From assembly GCA_011037195.1 (NCBI GenBank), contig JAAEAF010003084.1, forward strand, positions 1 to 64,000: a stretch of 64,000 nucleotides of DNA, read 5' to 3'. Positions 36,301 to 46,339 of the stretch are shown piece by piece (the first letter of the stretch is position 1; each line of letters opens with the position of its first letter). This DNA is from Triatoma infestans (taxonomy: Eukaryota; Arthropoda; Insecta; Hemiptera; Reduviidae). The translations under genes were made by a program, and so were the position numbers. Under the pieces are notes generated by a model. The model worked only from the letters and a program-made list of their open reading frames with translations, was not told where the DNA came from and did no database searches.

Positions 36301-37183
36301 CGGAAAGCAAATTTTCACTATGGTAGACTGTTTCTCAAGAAAACTGTATGGTTATCTAATCAAAACGGCATCCGCAAATGAAATTGTCAATTCACTAGAA
36401 AACTACCTCAGCATATTCCCGTGCCCCAAAACGATTCAATTTGACAATGGTACGGAATTTAAAAATGGACTGGTAGAGAATTTCTTAAAATACAATAACA
36501 TAGAAACACACTTCACGACCCCTAACCACTCAGACTCCAACGGACTGATAAACCGAGCACACTCGACCCTCATAGAAATTATGAACATAGTAAACCGACA
36601 AAAGAATTGCCCCATATACAAAACTCTAAGACTAGCTTTAATAGCATACAACAACTCTATAAATTCTAACTTGACTATGACCCCTAATGAAATTACTTTC
36701 GGGATACAGCCCAATACATACGCAGAAGACCTAATTCTAGAACAACGAGTCAAAGAATATCATGATGACAAGGAATTAATAGCTCGCGTAATAAAAGAAA
36801 AAATTGATAAAGAAAAAGAGACCCGTACAGACAAACTAAACAAAACTAGGGAAAAAATCGAAATACCAGAGGGAGAAATATTTATTAGGGATAAGCAATA
36901 CGGAAAAGCTAAACCCAAATTCAAAAGGGGAAATTATTCTAGAGAAACTAAATTAGCTACAGTACAAAGGAAATCTTTTAAAGTACATCCTAATCTATTA
37001 AAAAGACCTAGAAAATTTACACAACAAACTCTTCCTGTTACAGATAAGAACGATGAGTCACGCATCCCACATACTAACGGCAACGATACGCATACTGCAA
37101 CTGCTGACGGCGGGGAATTTAGCCGACACTTTACAGATAACAGACCTGAGTCTGGGCCCGGGAATTCTGCCAGTGACGCATAA
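33341..37183 (+). CDS. pol: Pol polyprotein: protease, reverse transcriptase, RNase H, integrase
   Basis: The frame opens at 33341 and has no ATG near its start, so it should be made as a Gag-Pol fusion by frameshift at 33344. Domains in order: aspartic protease with LVDTGSAENYI; RT with LPFGLKNAPPTFQ and catalytic YMDD (about 34705); RNase H with TTDASNYAIGAVL, STIEKELLAIVW and QTDHKPLQW; integrase with an HHCC-like zinc region (H..H...CSLC) and the DDE residues in LQGDILHYD, IQFDNGTEF and a following glutamate-bearing helix where the local sequence reads SNGLINRAHSTLIEI. The usual E of 'NGxxER' appears as N in NGLINR, which should be checked against active relatives. About 1280 aa; the C-terminal tail overlaps env. 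Confidence 0.93.
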   Translation, partial: SFFRRWPREPRRPPEYNLNLVDKSLPHFEDRHGRKWLVDTGSAENYINPSVVPTDVTLSNDPFIITTPAGKKKGEQSCTLNIQDTFHVKLDTKFHLFPFSDKYDILLGHKTMQELGVSIDLNNNVLSYPQGTIPLKFTLNATSDDPNIINIEQGVNFIELPVKNKELKYGLIKENIKLNDKVTVKEGLYNISNNKILCEVESKEVMAICPEPMDVDEPQEICTDIPDIVMTNCPEMSGDPVLKEIKKEIPTLIRTSHMNEEEKGKITKLLQEYPQIIKRENDRLSSTNLLKHKIRTTDDNPVYTRNYRYPEVYRKDVQVEIDKLLENKIIQHSNSPYNSPIWVVPKKPDASGKKKIRMVIDYRKLNNKAIEDKFPLPNIEDLFGKIGRATYFSAIDLASGFHQIEMDPESIPKTAFSTEDGHYEFLRLPFGLKNAPPTFQRAMNSIFSRIPNVLVYMDDIIIFSDNLDEHVKHLKTVFEKLKQHNLKIQLDKTEFCNRELLFLGHIISDKGIQPNPAKLEAIAKFPLPKTEKQIKQFLGLTGYYRKMIKNYAKIARPLTLALRKNRTLVIDDDYKKAFETLKSLLQNSPILRLPDFEKPFLLTTDASNYAIGAVLSQNIDGKDLPISFASRTLNRQEENYSTIEKELLAIVWACKHFRPYIYGRKFIIQTDHKPLQWLHNLKEPNSKLIRWKLQLADFDFDVKYVQGKTNVVADALSRNPPEEQHLNAVETSSPDPEEILNEFLSAPSPETSDEILEDLARVLNITDEDDNESLQTQHSQDSSNSQIKIVDDKARCINVEKFQIVLTRGNPETKIPIDRPFNKTRYNWYTRYPYSNDIEEYCLEYFQPNHTYGVLCSPPIENSIDEQIYDQIFAHLTNIVKEKFPTVKLKRYYTKRLDVTDTSEQEEIILNRHVGKTAHRGIHEVYNNLSQRYYWPKMLELITKVINNCSLCKEVKYERKPIRQVYELTPTPSKPFEKLQGDILHYDGKQIFTMVDCFSRKLYGYLIKTASANEIVNSLENYLSIFPCPKTIQFDNGTEFKNGLVENFLKYNNIETHFTTPNHSDSNGLINRAHSTLIEIMNIVNRQKNCPIYKTLRLALIAYNNSINSNLTMTPNEITFGIQPNTYAEDLILEQRVKEYHDDKELIARVIKEKIDKEKETRTDKLNKTREKIEIPEGEIFIRDKQYGKAKPKFKRGNYSRETKLATVQRKSFKVHPNLLKRPRKFTQQTLPVTDKNDESRIPHTNGNDTHTATADGGEFSRHFTDNRPESGPGNSASDA
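33344..33350 (+). promoter_or_regulatory. -1 ribosomal frameshift site U UUU UUA
   Basis: TTTTTTA sits in the correct gag phase (T TTT TTA). Slipping back one base enters the pol frame, which is open from 33341. Four bases downstream, TTGGC (33355-33359) can pair with GCCAA (33367-33371) to form a small hairpin, followed by a GC-rich stretch. Confidence 0.8.
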
Positions 37184-38636
37184 TCCAGTTTACGTAATAG
37201 ATAAATATTATACTTTTATACACGCTACTGACGTTCAACTAATAGATATGGAATTAGATAAAATTTATCACATTATTGGCACTACCTATCAGCACAACCG
37301 GACAGCACAGATAAAATCACTCTTTAAATACTATCACTATCTTCGTAACAAACTCGACCATTTGACAGTTAATAAATCTCGGCCTAAACGCGGACTAATT
37401 AACGGCCTAGGTAAGGCCATATCCTGGCTAACCGGAAACATGGACAGTGACGACAAGGAAAGGTACGACAAAATTATAAACACGATCGAACGTAACAGTT
37501 TTCACCTCCAAAACAACCTAAAAAGCCAGATGGCAATAAACAAAAAAGTAATCGAAGAATTCAATCACGACATACAAATTATACGGACTAACAATGACAA
37601 AATGACTACCTTCTTCTCCAACCCTATAATCAGCCAGGTGGAACTAAATCAACAATTTAATTCTATCTTCTTTAACTTGATCCTCCTTGCCAACAAGATT
37701 GACGACGTGGAAAACTCTCTGGAATTCTGTAGGTTAAACAGCATACATTCTAGTATGTTCTCTCTTAAAGATCTCGAGTCATTACAACAGTCCCACAATA
37801 TCACGTTCATAACAGCAGACATCGAGGCACTCTGGCAGTTAAGCAGGGTACACTGCTCAATAAAAACCTGGAGTATCTACTACTTCATTAGCGTTCCCCT
37901 AAAAACCTCCTCCTTCGAAATGTACTTCCTCTTATCCTACCCTGTAGAAAAAGACAACCACCTTATGACAATTCATGTCCATCCTCCTTTGATCCTACGC
38001 CTCCAAGATGAGTTATTTACAGCCACCTGTGAAGACATCAACGGTGATATATATTGCCGCAACAAGACCATCATCCAGGACGACTGTATTCGCCAGATCA
38101 TATCCAACATCAACCTCTCAGCATGCAAGACAATATACACGTCAAGCGCGCCATTCATTAAGTATATCAACCTCATAGACCACTTCCTAACTTTCAGAAC
38201 CAACAGAATAGTAATAAACAAGGACCACCACAACGACACCATGTTCTTAACTAATACGAGCCTAATAAAACTAAACCAAGGTGAGACTCTACTGGACAGC
38301 AAAGCAATACCAATATACAAAGACTCAAGGAGCGTCACAATCACTGCACAAGTATTCTCACACACCAACAGAAATATATCCTTCGAAGACCTCCACAGGA
38401 TAAATTTACAGATGGAACCACTGGAGCTGCTAGAGGACGTACCCAGTGGCACGACACACCTCTATTACCTTATCATCCTCCCAATACTTCTACTACTGTC
38501 TCTCCTCCTGTATGTTTTCTATGTCCTCAGAAAGAAGGCTAAACCAGGATCGACAGAAGGAGACCAGCTAAGACCTACACCACTACAAATCTACCCTGGA
38601 CTTCCATGCCAGTTGTCGCAGGAGCTCCAAACTTAA
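37053..38636 (+). CDS. env: Env glycoprotein of the endogenous retrovirus
   Basis: 527-aa frame overlapping the end of pol by 131 nt in another frame, as usual where env is expressed from a spliced RNA. Around residue 110 a basic furin-type site (SRPKRG) is directly followed by a Gly-rich hydrophobic segment, the arrangement of insect errantivirus and baculovirus F-type fusion proteins. A single strong membrane segment (YLIILPILLLLSLLLYVFYV) lies near the C-terminus with a basic cytoplasmic tail. Several N-x-S/T sites are visible in the ectodomain. The frame is unbroken. The N-terminal signal peptide is not obvious; splicing may add one. Confidence 0.88.
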   Translation: MSHASHILTATIRILQLLTAGNLADTLQITDLSLGPGILPVTHNPVYVIDKYYTFIHATDVQLIDMELDKIYHIIGTTYQHNRTAQIKSLFKYYHYLRNKLDHLTVNKSRPKRGLINGLGKAISWLTGNMDSDDKERYDKIINTIERNSFHLQNNLKSQMAINKKVIEEFNHDIQIIRTNNDKMTTFFSNPIISQVELNQQFNSIFFNLILLANKIDDVENSLEFCRLNSIHSSMFSLKDLESLQQSHNITFITADIEALWQLSRVHCSIKTWSIYYFISVPLKTSSFEMYFLLSYPVEKDNHLMTIHVHPPLILRLQDELFTATCEDINGDIYCRNKTIIQDDCIRQIISNINLSACKTIYTSSAPFIKYINLIDHFLTFRTNRIVINKDHHNDTMFLTNTSLIKLNQGETLLDSKAIPIYKDSRSVTITAQVFSHTNRNISFEDLHRINLQMEPLELLEDVPSGTTHLYYLIILPILLLLSLLLYVFYVLRKKAKPGSTEGDQLRPTPLQIYPGLPCQLSQELQT

Positions 38637-38645
38637 GGAGGGAGG
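38635..38645 (+). promoter_or_regulatory. Polypurine tract
   Basis: AAGGAGGGAGG directly precedes the 3' LTR and overlaps the env stop codon; it should prime plus-strand synthesis. Confidence 0.8.
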
Positions 38646-38878
38646 AGTTATGACACATCTCTCGGAAAAGTACCAGTGCCGAGTCAGCAAAGGCTGCTTT
38701 TATATAAATACAGCCACCGACCAGCAGGCAGGCAGTTCTCCATTCACCACCAGACAGTTCACATCTAATTTCATATATATAACCAATTGTTCAGTTATTA
38801 TTATTATTAATTTAATATTGTAATTTCTAATAAAACTCTTTTTTTAAAAAGGCTAGTCCAGGCTCTTGTAACATAACT
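38646..38878 (+). repeat. 3' LTR
   Basis: 233 bp, starting AGTTATG and ending CATAACT, with no difference from the 5' LTR that I can see. Followed by the TTCA target duplication. Confidence 0.95.
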
Positions 38879-39261
38879 TTCATAATGGTGCGTTATCTAT
38901 TTTTTAACATACACCTGGATTTGGCCTTTTCTGTCCCATTTATATACGCGCCTATTGGAAGGTTAAAAAAGAACCTTTGAAAGGACAAGTAAAATTCAAA
39001 TAAAAATGAAATAAAAATATAGAATTCCGAAATAAAAGTGAAAAATCAAGAATGAAATCAAGTCTCCAAGAGCTGAGAAATCTTCAACACTGACAGAATT
39101 CTGGAGACTGAGTCACGAGAGCAGGAATGAATAATATGTCCACTTGTGACAGTTACGCTCTCGGAGACCTGCGCGGGCTTGTCTCCGAGACTGCTCTCAG
39201 GTACTTATCCATTTGTGACATGTCTCGAGACTATTTTGTCTCTAGTGGACACTTAGCATAA

Positions 39262-41590
39262 CAAATGTTCTGCCAGTGCTCTTACTTTGTATAAGATTAA
39301 ATTTGTTTAATTGTTTTATTTTTATTAATTTAAAATAACGGCCCCAAAACCATTAAAAATTGTTTTTGTGTGAAAAATTAATTAATTTTTGTCCTGTTTA
39401 ATTAGAATAATATGTATTAGTTAATTTATTATTTTTAATCTTAGTGGTTAGTTATTTTTGCAAAGTACAATAAATAATTAATAATAAATAAAAGGTTATA
39501 AGTATATAAAATATTGCTTTGAATTGCAGAATTAGGCTAAACTGTTTTTTTTTCAATGTATTTTCTTCTAAATTATTAAAAATTAATAAAGAAAGATGTG
39601 CTGATACAAAGTTCTTATCTTGTTTTTGTATGAGAAAAAAGTGTAATTTATTATTTTCTCTTTAAGCTTACCTTGATTTTGGCTTTGTAAAAATCTAAAT
39701 GGGAAGTGGACTATCCATTTCTACAAAAATCTTGGCGTTTCTGTGGGGTAACAACATTTAACGTCCTCATAGGAAAAGCTAGCCAAGCTTTTGGGATACT
39801 TCAGACATCGCAATGGGTTATTCCAGGCTGATGACATGATTAGCAATTAGATTTAACATTTCTAGAACACTGTGCCAATAACCACATCATCAATCTAGTG
39901 AGCCAAATACACAAGCAACCTCTCTCCTCTGAACATAGTGAAATGAAACTTTTTCTTTAAAGAGGGGAAACTATTGGAAGCAAAATGCTTTTGAATAACT
40001 TACACATGAATTCGTGAAAATGAGTTTTTCCTATCTCCTAGTTATCGCTTCAAAGATTTTAGCGTCCCTGCGAGTATCCGAGCCTTTGAACGTCACTTCA
40101 ACAAACAAGTTCCTATGACATAAGACATAATTTATTGATTTTTGAGATTTACATATCTCCTAACAAGGAGGTGGTGGTGAGTACAAACAATAATTAAACA
40201 AAATCAAAATAGAGAACTACTGGGCAAGAAAGTAAATACAGCAACAAAAACAAATACAAATCATATTATTGAAAATGAATCTAAGCTACCAAGAAATAAA
40301 CCAAAATCACAATACTTATTGGATACTTAAGTTAAACTTAAAGTACAGTTTAGTTTAAGATAGTAAACTAAATTCACAACTCTATTCGTTTAATATGAAC
40401 GATCTAAGCTTTAAAACGGATATTGTATAGTAATATAAATTATTCAAATGCTCCAAACATAAAATATTTTACATATTAAGCTGTTCTGACCGTATTCTAT
40501 TAATATAATTGTTTAAATACTTTATACGGTAACTATTGTATATTGAGCAATCTAATAAAAAATGAATTAAATTTTCCGGTTTTTCCAATTTCAAATTGTT
40601 CAATTTTCCATAGTTTCAAACTTGTATATATTTCCCTTAAAATATAATCTAAAGAAATTTTCACTTAACATTCTTAATTGACTGACTTATCAGTCTTCGT
40701 TTATGCAAGTTACATGGAGTTTGTATATAGCTTTCACTTATGGCTAGCATACTTATGTATCTGTAACACCTATATTATATTTATAATTAAAAACTGATTC
40801 CACATAATATTCTTAACGGTGAAATTAGCGACATCATTAGAAAAGAACTACCAAATATTCTTGAGAAATATGTAAATCATCATATCAGTCTGGATGTGGA
40901 ACAATTTCCTATGACGAATACTTCCAAAAATCTCATCCATCACTATAAGTCGTATAGAGATCACAAAATAATAAAGAAGTTTTGTATGCAACTATTGAGC
41001 TTAGCCACTTAAATACAGACTGATTCTAGTTCACCATTCATAAATACATGTTTATTTCCACTTTTTCAGGTTCACCGCATGCTAGACAAAGAAATGAGAA
41101 GTAGGAAATAGGCGTAGAGACGAAGTGATTTCTATACACTAAACTCAGAGCGATCTAAGGTTCAAATCAAAAAGACTTTCCCATACTCCGATAATATTTA
41201 AAGATTAAATTTGATTTTTTTCCTGATTTTTTCAAAAAAATAGTCTCTAAGGCCAGATTCTTGAAATGACATCATTATTAGCACATAAATAATTTTTTGT
41301 TTTTTATTACAAAAAGTAATATCAAAGGACAGTGATCCACGCAATATGAAAGCTGGCATATGAAATGGAATGGCAGCGTTTAGTTAGTTTCGAACAGGCA
41401 ATTTTACTGTACAGTAGTTGCTTCAAAAACAGAAAAATCAGCCCTCATTCTTCTAAATTACAGAGTATTATATTTAGAAGCAATACAGGAAAACTACTCG
41501 TTAAATATCTATAATCAATCTCCTTTTTTGTTCGGAACAGGATGTCTGCGGAAGACCGTAAAATTTAGCAACAAATTTTTATAGGGGAGT
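39262..41590. other. AT-rich intergenic sequence
   Basis: No coding exon, RNA gene or recognised repeat is visible. The stretch around 40140-40260 is locally A-rich like the 3' end of an old retroposon, but I could not place it in a family. Confidence 0.4.
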
Positions 41591-41619
41591 ACTGCACTGC
41601 GACCTGAAGGATCTGCCGT

Positions 41620-41820
41620 GCCTTCTCATTGCACTGAGGCCTCCGAGCAGTGTACTCTAGCTTCACGCAACACTGCCCATCACCGGACAGTGAGCTGTAG
41701 AGGGCCTAGGAAGAGAAAATCTAAGGGCAGCTTGGATTCGATCCCGGGACCTAAGAATGGATTCGAACCCGGACCTCCACGTTGCTAGTCCTGCGCGTTA
41801 CCACTGAGCTAATCCCTTCC
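41620..41820 (-). repeat. tRNA-derived SINE, most complete copy
   Basis: On the minus strand it starts GGGATGGAAGGGATTAGC, with A box TTAGCTCAGTGG, GACTAGCAACGTGG and B box GGTTCGAATCC at tRNA-like spacing, then a unique body with 'cctaggccctctacagctcactgt' elements and 'gagaaggca'. The segment containing the second half of the tRNA-like head (GGAC..GATTCGA) seems duplicated at 41731-41775. Confidence 0.7.
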
Positions 41821-42082
41821 ATCCCTCTTGGCTTAGGCCAATTAACTAGGAACGGAAACTCTAGTTTGGGTTCTGTGTTTGTCTTTGTCTGTAAACGGTA
41901 GAGTTCTGTAGTTTACTGTATTGAGCACTGTTCTGACGAAATGCTTACATTCGACTCATGAGGTTCTACATTCTACGAATGTGTATGTCGCGATCCTAGT
42001 GATTAAGATGGAGTGTGTGTGGGGTAGTATCATGTGGAAATATGTATATAGTGAGCCGTGGGTATAATTTGTCACTTCAGGA

Positions 42083-42440
42083 ACAGAAACCAAAACGTGC
42101 CGCCTGCCCAAAACCTGACAAAATGGTCGAAATTTATGCGCTCTAAGGTAAAAACGCGATCTATCCCCGAAACCTAATCGCCCTAAGAGAAATATAATAC
42201 ACGCCCCGACCGTAACGTGTGCGCCCACCAATCAAGACCTATACGCGCTTTAAAACGTGACGTCTGCCCAAAACTTGTCGTATGCGCGAAACATATGCGT
42301 GTCCCAACCGAAATCTCTGCCCCCCCTAACGGAAACCTGTGCGCGCCTCAATAGAACTTTTTGCGTGCCAAAAAATGTGACGCTTCCCCAAAATGTGACC
42401 CATCCGAAACTTACCAACAGAGCTTCTGATTCCAATTTAA
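42083..42440. repeat. Degenerate CpG-rich minisatellite
   Basis: About 16 imperfect units of 18-22 bp with a loose consensus AAAACNTGNNGCNYNTGCCC. Unit starts such as AAAACGTG, AAAACCTG, GAAACCTA, AAAACTTG, GAAATCTC and GGAAACCTG recur through the block. It is far richer in C and CpG than its surroundings. Open frames on both strands here are a by-product of the repeat. Confidence 0.6.
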
Positions 42441-42899
42441 GTAGGGAGAACATGGAGTGGCATGCGAAAACAACGAAATTGTTGCGCCAAAACCCGGAAT
42501 AATTTTTTAATGTTTCTGGTAAGTTTAAATTAACTGCAAGAAAAATATATTTCGCTCGGGTCTTCGGTCTTGAATTCGGACGGGCTAAGTGCAGAAAACC
42601 GATAAGATCATTGGTTTATGCACGCGGAAGTGCTCTGCCTCCACAGTGTGGTGCACTACCAAAAATCCTACCCACCAAAACTCCTCTTAATCTACGCAAC
42701 AATAGCTCGAAGCTGTTTTCCTCTTTATTTCAGGCTAGGTCCTTATTGCGTCCTATGGGCTCTTTTGGGCAACTTTTTTTGCCTAGTGTACTTACTTCCT
42801 GGGTATAATGTTCCATGCGACTTCACGTAGCTTCCCTGCTTAGATTAGATTGGGGTGTTATAAGGGATTATTGCAGTGCTTATAGATCTGTTGTGCTTT

Positions 42900-43600
42900 C
42901 TTATTGTACAGTGGATTCGGGTTAGCGAATGTATATGTGGTTGTGTGTGCGTCTTAACAGAATATCTCAAAACGAAAAATCGACACGAAGGTTTAGGGCA
43001 AAAATCCATCAACTTTTTTTTTCAGTTTTTCTTGATTTTCTTAAAAATGGCTCCAACGATTTTTCATTAAACTTCATATACTGTCTACACACATAAATGC
43101 CTATCACTTTTATTTGAACTTTTTCCTAGAATTAAATACATATATAGTATTAAACAGGAAGTATTGATTGAATTCCAAATTGGAAGAAAGTCGTTTACCG
43201 CAAGTACGATTTTACAAATTAGGTTTTTGACTTTATTGAAATTTACTCGAAAACTATTTCCATTAAACTTGATATGCTAGTTTCACAGATAGAAACGTAT
43301 TACTTTTATTTGAAAATTGTCTCAAAAAAAAAAAACTAATGTTAGATAGGTAATTGTGCGGAATTTGTGGCGTTAATTCAAATGTTACATGTAGTTGGTT
43401 CAGGCTTTTAGGGCGCTATACTGGGCCATAATAAAATCATCACTTCTCTACCTGCCATGGTTAAAGTACATTGATATTATCCCTCTATATTTATGTTAGG
43501 ACAATACGTAAAATTTGAGTTTAAAGAAAACTTAATTGTATTAAAAGGAGTACGAAAAAGTCGTGTGAGTTTTTACACCAGATTTTTTGATAAGGAAATA
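42900..43600 (+). repeat. Dispersed repeat family copy
   Basis: Collinear with 21865-22870: 'ggttgtgtgtgcgtcttaac', 'ggctccaacgatttttc', 'cgtattacttttatttgaaa', 'ttgagtttaaagaaaa', 'gtcgtgtgag' and a terminal 'caccagattttttg'. Non-coding. Confidence 0.7.
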
Positions 43601-43723
43601 CGCATATGCATATCTATACAATTAGAACCTGCAATAATAAACATGTTAAGAATTCGCTCACGCTGATCCTCTATCCACAGCGCCCGCTCAAAAAAACAAA
43701 TTGCCGCCCCTTAAGAATATATA

Positions 43724-43752
43724 CACTACCGATCAGAAGATTGGGATCAAAT
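43724..43752 (+). repeat. Tc1-type left terminal repeat (solo)
   Basis: CACTACCGATCAGAAGATTG directly after a TA dinucleotide matches the left end of the Tc1 element at 47052. The rest of the transposon is missing; LINE-like sequence follows. Confidence 0.65.
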
Positions 43753-43754
43753 CA

Positions 43755-44795
43755 AAAATTGGGCCTTGAACTACTTCACTATGGTCGATCGTGTCCAATT
43801 GATATTGTTAAAGTTGCTCTTAAATCTGCCACGACAAATCTCCAATAGTTTCGTTCGCTGGAAGTTGAATGACGGCAAGTGAAAACCAAGATTTTTAATA
43901 AATCTATAAGATTCTGGCTGAAGATTTTATTGATGTAAAGCAGCTCACCTCTGAAGATATGCTATAGAAGACTTGTGAAGCTTTTGGATGATTCTGACAT
44001 TCCTTTTAACTGGGTGGCTCTTGTGAGAGAAATACTTTATTTTATAGGAGCGCAGGACATCTGGGAGGCGCAGCATGCAGTCGTGGTCTCTAATAACTTA
44101 TGTAAAAATTTTTTTCTCTAAACTGACATCAATGAAGTACTTAGCACTTCATATAACACCACTGTAGATTGATATGTCCCTTGGCTAATGGTAGTTCATA
44201 TGTAAATATTAGGTGCAATATCATTAAGACCAGATTGATAGCTCAAATTAGAGTAGCTAGTGATCGTCACCACAGGATTTTTTATAATGGAATAGCCCAT
44301 TTATTTGATCCTAAAAGAGTTCTTTTACTTGTGCGGTGGGCAAAAATGATAATATTATGCACTTAATTTTGGAATGCCCTTATTATAAATCTTTGAGAAG
44401 GAGGTTGTTAAATAGGTACTTACCTTCACACAGTTCTTATGTTTTTCCTAACTTACTAGATATAGAAAATAAAGAAAAGTTAAACCACTTATTTTATTTC
44501 ATCTCTGAGGCTTTGGAGGAAAGATATACATAGGTTTGTAAAGGTATAATTTAATAACTACGAGGAGATCCCTCAAACTCCTTCCCTAAATTAATTTGTA
44601 TAAATGAATACAGTCTTTTTAAATCATTATTACTATCTACTTTATTAATTAAGTATTTAATATTATTTTATTACTTTCAAGATTAAGCTGTAATGTTTCT
44701 TCTTATAATGTTTGTATTTTTTGTCCAGCTTTCGGCAGAAGTCAATCTCTTGCTATAGAAATGTATAGTTTCTTTAGGCAATAAATAAATAAATA
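43755..44795 (+). mobile_element. LINE fragment with (AAAT)n-like tail
   Basis: Broken frames read like the C-terminal part of a non-LTR RT ORF: 'RLIAQIRVASDRHHRIFYNG', then in another frame 'DNIMHLILECPYYKSLRRRLL', the HxxxxC finger region. A 3' UTR follows and ends in 'aataaataaataaatatt' at about 44795. It is related to the fragment at 12520-13250. Confidence 0.65.
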
Positions 44796-46330
44796 TTGAA
44801 TGAAATTTCTCAAGAAATGTTTCAAGCAATTGGACCAGCCATTTCAAGAGATTTTGAAGTTGCTTTCAAAAATAATCAAATACAATATTCAATCAAATAC
44901 CAACAAATGAAATTAGCCCGTAAATTTTATTGACAAGATTTAGATAAAAGTTCTTGAACTGTATGTTAAATGCTTATAAAAATAATGATTATTTAGGATG
45001 GATTGCTATTTGAATCTATCCTTCAATAGTCTTAAATTTCTCAATTTAGCATTGTATCTAAGTTATTACATACGATAATATTAATATGCGCAGCTCTCTA
45101 TAGCTTCTAGCTGAAAAACAAATGTAAAAATCTAAACCCTCTCATGAAAAAGAAAGAAGGAAAAAATATCATATCAAGCATTATTCTAGAAAAATATCTT
45201 GGCAAATAATATGCCAAGAATTATCTTAATAGCTTGCGAAAGAAATATAATGTAGAAAAAAGATAAATAAATATTTGAATTTTATAAATATATATTAATA
45301 TAATTAATATATTCATTTATTTCTAGTTTAAAAATGAAGAGTACGCTTTTTTTATAATTATAATGTAAATCTAAGTAATTTTTCAGTTTTTGTGATTTTC
45401 TCCATAAAAACACCGGCGAATTTTATTAAATTTGGTATACTAACTACAAATTTTGTCGGTTACAATTTTGAAAACTGGAGTAAGAGAAATTTGTGTAAGT
45501 GTTTCACACCAAATTTTTTTTGGTTTCTAATTAATAAAGTAACTAATCAAAATTAGTATATTTGTAGTTATAAAAATGGCCACCAGATAACAACACCTAC
45601 TGAAATATCAATTTTTATTATAGTTATATAGTTTGTCACTAGGTGTCACTACTTCCTAGGTTTTTTTTGGGAGTCCATTACGCTAACCACTTCCCGTCCC
45701 TACATAAGTCACATTTTAAATATTTTACATCAGAGGATGGCGCTGTGATCGGGTGGCAAATTTTGGAACTACTATTCTGTATAATCTGGAAGCTTATGCT
45801 TTCTAGCGGCGATTATTTGAACTACTACAAATTCTAGGTTAAGTAAGTGCTGCTACCTAGCGGTGAATTCAGAAACTAATTTTATTCGTTTTTAACTATT
45901 TTTATTTTTTTATTTCAACTAAAATGTAAAATTTAAATTTTTTGTTTGTTTTATAAGAATACAGACCTAATTTTTTAGTGTAAAGTTCATTTACAACAAT
46001 TACATTCTTAAAGCAGTTACAAAAAAAAAAATGATATTTGTTCCTAGCTCTATCTTTTTTCATGTCTTTTTTTAATTATTCAATTATTTGTTAAAGGGGG
46101 CTAATTGTGACTCTAAAATTACTTAGTCTAACTAAATTACTTACTATGTTATTTTCTCTCTTATTAAGTTACATGTATTTATTATATTTAATACCGATTT
46201 AAAATATTCTTCCAAATAATTGTGAAGAGTGTTCTATGCCGAGACTTAAATTGTCCTGCAAATTGCCGTCACAAGCTATTGGATTGAAAGAGAGCTTTAT
46301 ATCATGCAATGCGATCTTATTTAGGTAAAT
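44796..46330. other. AT-rich intergenic sequence
   Basis: No gene seen. A GTGTTTCACACC module at about 45491 shows a further decayed dispersed-repeat end. Confidence 0.4.
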
Positions 46331-46339
46331 AGTATAATC

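Larger units (their letters stand above)
31780..38878 (+). mobile_element. Full-length gypsy-class (errantivirus-like) endogenous retrovirus
   Basis: 7.1 kb element with 233-bp LTRs at both ends, gag, pol and env in order, a primer-binding site directly after the 5' LTR and a polypurine tract directly before the 3' LTR. It is flanked by the 4-bp duplication TTCA (31776-31779 and 38879-38882). By eye the two LTRs show no difference, so insertion was recent. All three frames are open. The env-bearing Ty3/gypsy layout matches insect errantiviruses. It has no relation to neighbouring host genes. Confidence 0.95.
30821..39258. mobile_element. PIF/Harbinger-like DNA transposon hosting nested insertions
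   Basis: Left terminus TGCTAAGTGTCTACTTGAGA and the inverted right terminus TGCTAAGTGTCCACTAGAGA differ at two positions over 20 bases. Further CTCGAGA-rich sub-terminal repeats occur at both ends. The element is flanked by TAA on each side (30818-30820 and 39259-39261), the 3-bp duplication usual for PIF/Harbinger. A short frame beginning MDSRQALAFIIAYKIAESGK at 31003 may be the start of an internal ORF cut off by the dispersed repeat. Everything from about 31067 to 38900 was inserted later. Confidence 0.65.

Noticed and set aside
35317..38452. Minus-strand open frames under pol and env
   Set aside because: Antisense shadows of the retroviral genes without independent features.
41735..41815. 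Candidate tRNA gene with A and B boxes
   Set aside because: The head is tRNA-like, but the acceptor stem does not pair and the SINE body follows directly.
42250..42502. Overlapping open frames on both strands
   Set aside because: They are produced by the lack of stops in the CpG-rich minisatellite.
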